This document shows, piece by piece, positions 61,301-64,000 of a DNA stretch of 64,000 nucleotides. Source of the DNA: Streptomyces graminofaciens. Lineage in GTDB: Bacteria; Actinomycetota; Actinomycetes; Streptomycetales; Streptomycetaceae. Below the pieces are notes generated by a model that saw nothing but the letters and a program-made list of their open reading frames with translations, ran no database searches and had not been told where the DNA came from. Numbering within the stretch: position 1 is the stretch's first letter; the number at the start of each line of letters is the position of its first letter. The position numbers were made by a program, and so were the translations under genes. Location of the stretch: assembly GCF_030294945.1 (NCBI RefSeq), contig NZ_AP018448.1, positions 2,852,001-2,916,000 of the forward strand, in the 5' to 3' direction.

Positions 61301-61679
61301 GGAGACCGTCACCGCGGTCAACGACGGTATCGATCCGCCGTCGTCCAACGACAGCGTGAACCCCCGCTGGGGCACCTGGCCGGAGACCGGGCAGCAGTGG
61401 GCCGAACTGACGTGGCCGACCGCGAGGACGCTCAACAAGGCCGAGGTGTACTTCTTCGACGACGACCAGGGCATCGACATGCCCGCCTCGTGGAAGCTGC
61501 AGTACTGGAACGGCAGCGCCTACGTGGATGTCCCGGGCGCCGGTTCGTACACGCTCGCCAAGAACCAGTACAACTCCGTCACGTTCGACGCGACGAGCAC
61601 CACACGACTACGGGTGCTGCTCACGAGCAACGGCACCAATTCCGTCGGCCTTCTCGAAGCAAAGGTGTACGGCCCGTGA
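58380..61679 (+). CDS. Second large secreted glycosidase, paralogue of the 1383-residue enzyme
   Basis: 1099 residues from the ATG at 58380 (GGACAGGGAG upstream). Signal peptide, then the same N-terminal domain (GTDFWMDRLLSRSGDDPAGP) and barrel motifs: NRWWAQNVPYIDVPEPAIKK, QFPTSTEGVLGYNNAIAL, IEYDWGALTGNDADAVSFHW, NYYPFSVGAVPN. The C-terminus has two discoidin-like carbohydrate-binding domains (ASHTGSGSNTAGAIDG..., ASHTSSWETVTAVNDG...). It lacks the Ig-like tail of the paralogue. Its own LacI-controlled promoter lies upstream and its stop overlaps the GH43 start. It may belong to a GH121-like or related family acting on arabinose-rich glycoprotein glycans. Confidence 0.82.
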   Translation: MRRPHALALSPRSGRTRSLLVALLLILGSVVLTTTPAAAAQTIGFPTFSGPAVPAAPVAYTTGDMMKSIYDSESSGTDFWMDRLLSRSGDDPAGPWLMSRGRALFMKTHNPAVLGFGGNVAYWEGINNQNAYSVAISPGTFTEQVSQRWQAPSHWKSVHTSGSVTVTQTKFITDNNVAVTNLSIKNNGSGSTTLQLRATSPYATSGSGSELTGQVNAYNNLTTLRPRLTGDGFSVSSGGLNRSVTIAAGATVTAKVVMGFVTDEIPESLTEYNAYAGYSNATAFATHVRAYNRWWAQNVPYIDVPEPAIKKNIYYRWWLMRFNSLDADMPGQTFQFPTSTEGVLGYNNAIALTQPMHIDDLKYLRNPAYAYGDWLSVGQTSKGGRFLDNPGDPENWSNSYTQYIAEAAWKSYQIHGGQPGIAGNLARYAEGDVKGQLAYYDHDNNKLIEYDWGALTGNDADAVSFHWKPGNMDRAESAYQYSGALAAAQAYEATGNTAKATEMRTLATQIKDAIVNVLWNPSRQLFEHRLKSTNEWVPWKEINNYYPFSVGAVPNTSTYRQALRLYDDPAQYPIFPFYTANQVDKKAAADAGEPGSNNFSTINSTVQFRLYSSVLRNYPNSWMNATDYKKLLYWNTWAQYVGGNTQWPDANEFWADWNGSGIDYRSWIHHNILGSSNWTVIEDVAGLRPRNDAKVELSPIDIGWSHFTVNNLRYRNADLSIVWDDPADGVVRYPGVPEGYSIYVNGSRAATVSSLVPFTWDPATGEVTTNGTVTHHTAVTGLKAPNQVVQDSPQMVDMLAKAGVDLTADLTNLASGATVSASHTGSGSNTAGAIDGYPTNEPFWGAGGSANSQDWYELNFGTTRTLNEVRLHFKDSRPASTTYRAPSAYTIQSYNGSSWVDVPSQTRSPAAPRANYNLVRFPSISAQRIRVLATNASGAKTGLTEVKVYNRGGTQPPANQAGSATASASHTSSWETVTAVNDGIDPPSSNDSVNPRWGTWPETGQQWAELTWPTARTLNKAEVYFFDDDQGIDMPASWKLQYWNGSAYVDVPGAGSYTLAKNQYNSVTFDATSTTRLRVLLTSNGTNSVGLLEAKVYGP

Positions 61680-63175
61680 CCCGTTCCAGATATCTGTCCG
61701 CGCTCCTCGCCGCGCTCACCCTGGCGGTCGCCTTCCTGGTGGCGCCGCCCACCGCGTCCGCCGCCGTCGCGTTCAATTCGACGGGGGTCAACCAGAACGG
61801 AGGCAACTGCCTCGACCTCCCCGGAAGTTCGACCACCAACGGCACCCAGCTCCGCGCCTTCACCTGCTCCTCCGGCGCCGCGAACCAGAGCTTCGGCTAC
61901 ACCCTGGTCGCGGGGACGACCGACACGTACACGATCACCACCCAGTCCGGCCAGTGCGTCGACGTCTACGGCGCGTCCACGGCGGACAACGCGGCGGTCA
62001 TCCAGTGGCCCTGCCACAGCGGTACGAACCAGCAGTGGCGGCTCGTCCCGGTGTCGGTGTCCGGGACCGACAAGACCTTCAACCTGGTGTCCGTCGGCTC
62101 CGGCAAGTGCGTCGCGCCGAGTGGCGGCTCCTCTGCCTCGAACACCAACCTGGTGCAGCTGCCGTGCGCTAGTGCCAACGGCAGGGTGTGGAGGCTGCCC
62201 GGCTTCAGCGGTGGCGGCACCGCCCCGAAGACGTTCACCAACCCGCTCTCCCAGCGCGGCCCCGACCCCTGGCTCACGTACTACGACGGCTTCTACTACC
62301 TCGCCACGACGACCTGGAACTCGACGGTCACCATGCGCAAGGCGAGCACGCTGGCCGGGCTCGCCACCGCCACCGACCAGGTGATCTTCAATCTGACCAG
62401 GCCTAACGGGGCGGGCACGATGTGGGCCCCGGAGTTCCATCTGCTGGACGGCCCGAACGGCAAGCGGTGGTACTTCTACTACACGGCCGGCCGGGAGCCG
62501 TACGACCTGGGCACCCAGCGGATCCACGTCCTGGAGAGCGCCGGACTCGACCCGATGGGCCCCTACGGCTTCAAGGCCGATCTGCTCGACCCGACCCAGG
62601 ACAACACCTGGGAGCTGGACCCGAGCATCCTCCAACTGGACGGCAAGCTTTATCTGTTGGGCACGTTCTACAACGGCTCGCAGCCCATGTTCATCCGGCC
62701 GCTGTCGAACCCGTGGACCGCGAGCGGCACCCGCCGGACCCTGTCCACGCCCACCTACAGCTGGGAGACCGTCGGCGGCGCGGTGAACGAGGGCGCCGAA
62801 GTCCTTCAGCGGAACGGCAGGACGTTCATCATCTACTCCGCGAGCCACTGCTCCACGCCCGACTACAAGCTGGGCATGCTCACCTACAACGGCGGCGACC
62901 CGCTCAACTCCGCCTCCTGGGTGAAGTCCCCGAACCCGGTCTTCCAGCGGTCCAACGCCAACGGGGTGTACGGCCCGGGCCACAACGGCTTCTTCAAGTC
63001 GCCGGACGGGACCGAGGACTGGATGGTCTACCACGCCAACAGCTCCGCGAGCGGCGGCTGCGACATGAACCGGTCCACCAGGGCACAGAAGTTCACGTGG
63101 AACGCCGACGGCACACCGAACTTCGGTACGCCGGTGGGTCTCGGCGTGACTCTGACCGCGCCGTCGGGCGAATAG
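61676..63175 (+). CDS. Secreted GH43 arabinan/arabinofuranosidase with ricin-type CBM
   Basis: 499 residues from GTG 61676 (GTGA overlap with the preceding stop). Signal peptide, then a ricin-B/CBM13-like domain with GGNCLDLPGSSTTNGTQL and QPSQQW-type repeats (ATSGTNQQWRLVPV). The GH43 five-bladed propeller begins KTFTNPLSQRGPDPWLTYYD with the base Asp in GPDPWL. DNTWELDPSILQLDGK holds the pKa-modulating Asp and AVNEGAEVLQRNGRT the acid Glu. Sequence around the base is like the exo-arabinofuranosidase subfamily. It probably releases L-arabinose outside the cell. Confidence 0.9.
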   Translation: MTRSRYLSALLAALTLAVAFLVAPPTASAAVAFNSTGVNQNGGNCLDLPGSSTTNGTQLRAFTCSSGAANQSFGYTLVAGTTDTYTITTQSGQCVDVYGASTADNAAVIQWPCHSGTNQQWRLVPVSVSGTDKTFNLVSVGSGKCVAPSGGSSASNTNLVQLPCASANGRVWRLPGFSGGGTAPKTFTNPLSQRGPDPWLTYYDGFYYLATTTWNSTVTMRKASTLAGLATATDQVIFNLTRPNGAGTMWAPEFHLLDGPNGKRWYFYYTAGREPYDLGTQRIHVLESAGLDPMGPYGFKADLLDPTQDNTWELDPSILQLDGKLYLLGTFYNGSQPMFIRPLSNPWTASGTRRTLSTPTYSWETVGGAVNEGAEVLQRNGRTFIIYSASHCSTPDYKLGMLTYNGGDPLNSASWVKSPNPVFQRSNANGVYGPGHNGFFKSPDGTEDWMVYHANSSASGGCDMNRSTRAQKFTWNADGTPNFGTPVGLGVTLTAPSGE

Positions 63176-63190
63176 ACAGCACATGAGCGG

Positions 63191-63215
63191 GGGCCCGGCG
63201 AACACCGCCGGGCCC
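63191..63215. terminator. Hairpin between convergent GH43 and YceI genes
   Basis: A perfect 10-bp stem GGGCCCGGCG/CGCCGGGCCC around loop AACAC lies 15 bp after the GH43 stop and about 28 bp before the YceI stop on the other strand. Confidence 0.8.
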
Positions 63216-63243
63216 TCCCGTCTCCTACCGAAAGGCCGGCCGT

Positions 63244-64000
63244 CTACTCCGGCGGAGTCGGCGTGTCGTGTGTGCGGTACATGGCCTGTACGTCCAGCTC
63301 CAACTGGACCGTCGGGCCGACCACCGCGATACCGCGGGCCAGCATGGACCGCCAGTTGAGCGTGTAGTCCTCGCGGTGCAGCTCGGCCTTGGCCAGGGCC
63401 GCGCAGCGCAGTTCCTCGCCGTAGCCGCCGTTGACCGTGCCCAGGTACGTCGTGTCCAGCGACACCGACCGGCTCACCCCGTGCATGGTCAGACTGCCGA
63501 GCAGCGTCCACTTGCTGCCGCCCCGGTACGCGAAGCGCTGGCTGGTGAACTCGATGTACGGGAAGCGTTCGACGTCGAGGAAGTCGGCGGACCGCAGGTG
63601 GGTGTCGCGGGTGTTGTTGCCCGTGTTGATGCTGGACGCGTCGATGCGCACATGGACCCGGGACTGGGACATGTCCGGGGCGACCTGCAGGCCGCCCTGG
63701 AAGCTCTCGAAGCGGCCGTGCACATGGGCCATGCCGACGTGCTTGGCGATGAATCGGATGGCGGTGTGCGGCGGGTCGAAGAGCCAGGTCCCGGCGACGG
63801 GAAGTTCCATGGCGCGGGCCGACTGGAGCCAGACACGCTCCGGAGCCAGTGCGCCGTCCGCGACGACCTCGACGGTCTCGCGGTGCGGCTCCAGCCCCTC
63901 GGCCATGATCAGCACGCTGTAGGTGCCCGGCGGCAGCACGGCCGTGAAGTAGCCGTACGGGTCCGTGGTGCCGCGTGCCGCGACCCGATGGCTGCGCAGT
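63244..64000 (-). CDS. YceI family protein with N-terminal carboxypeptidase-regulatory-like domain (5' end outside window)
   Basis: The minus-strand frame is open to the window edge, so the start is not seen. The first visible part, RGTTDPYGYFTAVLPPGTYS VLIMAEGLEPHRETVEV, is a carboxypeptidase-regulatory-like beta-sandwich. The rest is a YceI lipocalin-like domain: GTWLFDPPHTAIRFIAKHVG MAHVHGRFESFQGGL, STRVDASSINTGNNTRDTHL-type loop, LRSADFLDVERFPYIEFTS and SLTMHGVSRSVSLD. YceI proteins bind isoprenoid or lipid-like molecules. The lack of a visible secretion signal is due to truncation. Confidence 0.85.
   Translation of the reverse strand, partial: LRSHRVAARGTTDPYGYFTAVLPPGTYSVLIMAEGLEPHRETVEVVADGALAPERVWLQSARAMELPVAGTWLFDPPHTAIRFIAKHVGMAHVHGRFESFQGGLQVAPDMSQSRVHVRIDASSINTGNNTRDTHLRSADFLDVERFPYIEFTSQRFAYRGGSKWTLLGSLTMHGVSRSVSLDTTYLGTVNGGYGEELRCAALAKAELHREDYTLNWRSMLARGIAVVGPTVQLELDVQAMYRTHDTPTPPE

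Overview
The window is high-GC actinobacterial DNA and almost certainly comes from a Streptomyces species or close relative. Support: third-position G/C bias throughout, frequent GTG starts, ATGA/GTGA stop-start overlaps, a WhiB-family protein, Ser/Thr kinases fused to extracellular binding domains, Tat-type and lipoprotein signal peptides, and large secreted multidomain glycosidases. It holds about 50 intact genes, four decayed genes, one tRNA, three leader-peptide ORFs and an unusual number of short tandem repeats. All functional calls come from reading translated sequence; no database search was run.

Layout. 0-5 kb: a partial DoxX gene, a crotonase/amidohydrolase pair, a two-domain VOC protein, a lone McrA-type head domain and two decayed genes. 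5-8.3 kb: an overlapping operon for an FAD oxidoreductase, a membrane desaturase and a TetR regulator, with a candidate TetR operator at its promoter. 8.4-14.1 kb: a lipoprotein and two tandem kinase/substrate-binding fusion proteins, translationally coupled. 14-19.4 kb: tRNA-Pro(GGG), a DUF309 protein, cobF, a HAD phosphatase, a TauE/SafE exporter, a lipase-like hydrolase and a WhiB protein.

20-28 kb: a sulfur/cysteine-type region on the minus strand. It has two FMN monooxygenases, a GNAT protein, an amino-acid ABC importer and a glutathione-S-transferase-like protein. Three small ORFs of the actinobacterial Cys-containing leader-peptide type stand in front of the monooxygenase, transporter and transferase genes. 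28-30 kb: a GH15 glucoamylase/trehalase-type enzyme.

30.3-36.2 kb: a trans-4-hydroxy-L-proline catabolic operon. It encodes a three-part D-hydroxyproline dehydrogenase, a DapA-like deaminase, hydroxyproline 2-epimerase and a GntR/FCD regulator. Two similar 9-bp palindromes precede two of the genes. 36.3-39.3 kb: a NUDIX-like protein, a YcnI copper-type pair and a ferredoxin-like protein.

39.3-63.2 kb: a plant cell-wall glycan locus. It has a zinc protease, pectate lyase PL1, GH30 endo-beta-1,6-galactanase type, two GH127 beta-L-arabinofuranosidase types, two paralogous large (alpha/alpha)6-barrel-like glycosidases, a GH43 arabinanase type, a CUT1 sugar importer lacking its ATPase and a LacI regulator. 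Three promoters of TTGAC(A/G)-17-TAnnnT form are each followed or overlapped by a variant of the same 12-bp LacI-type inverted repeat, which ties the locus together. Because this locus lies a few kb from hydroxyproline catabolism, I propose that the 30-63 kb region is adapted to hydroxyproline-rich plant glycoproteins (extensins and arabinogalactan proteins): strip the L-arabinose and galactan, cleave the protein, then burn the hydroxyproline. The window ends in a 5'-truncated YceI-family gene.
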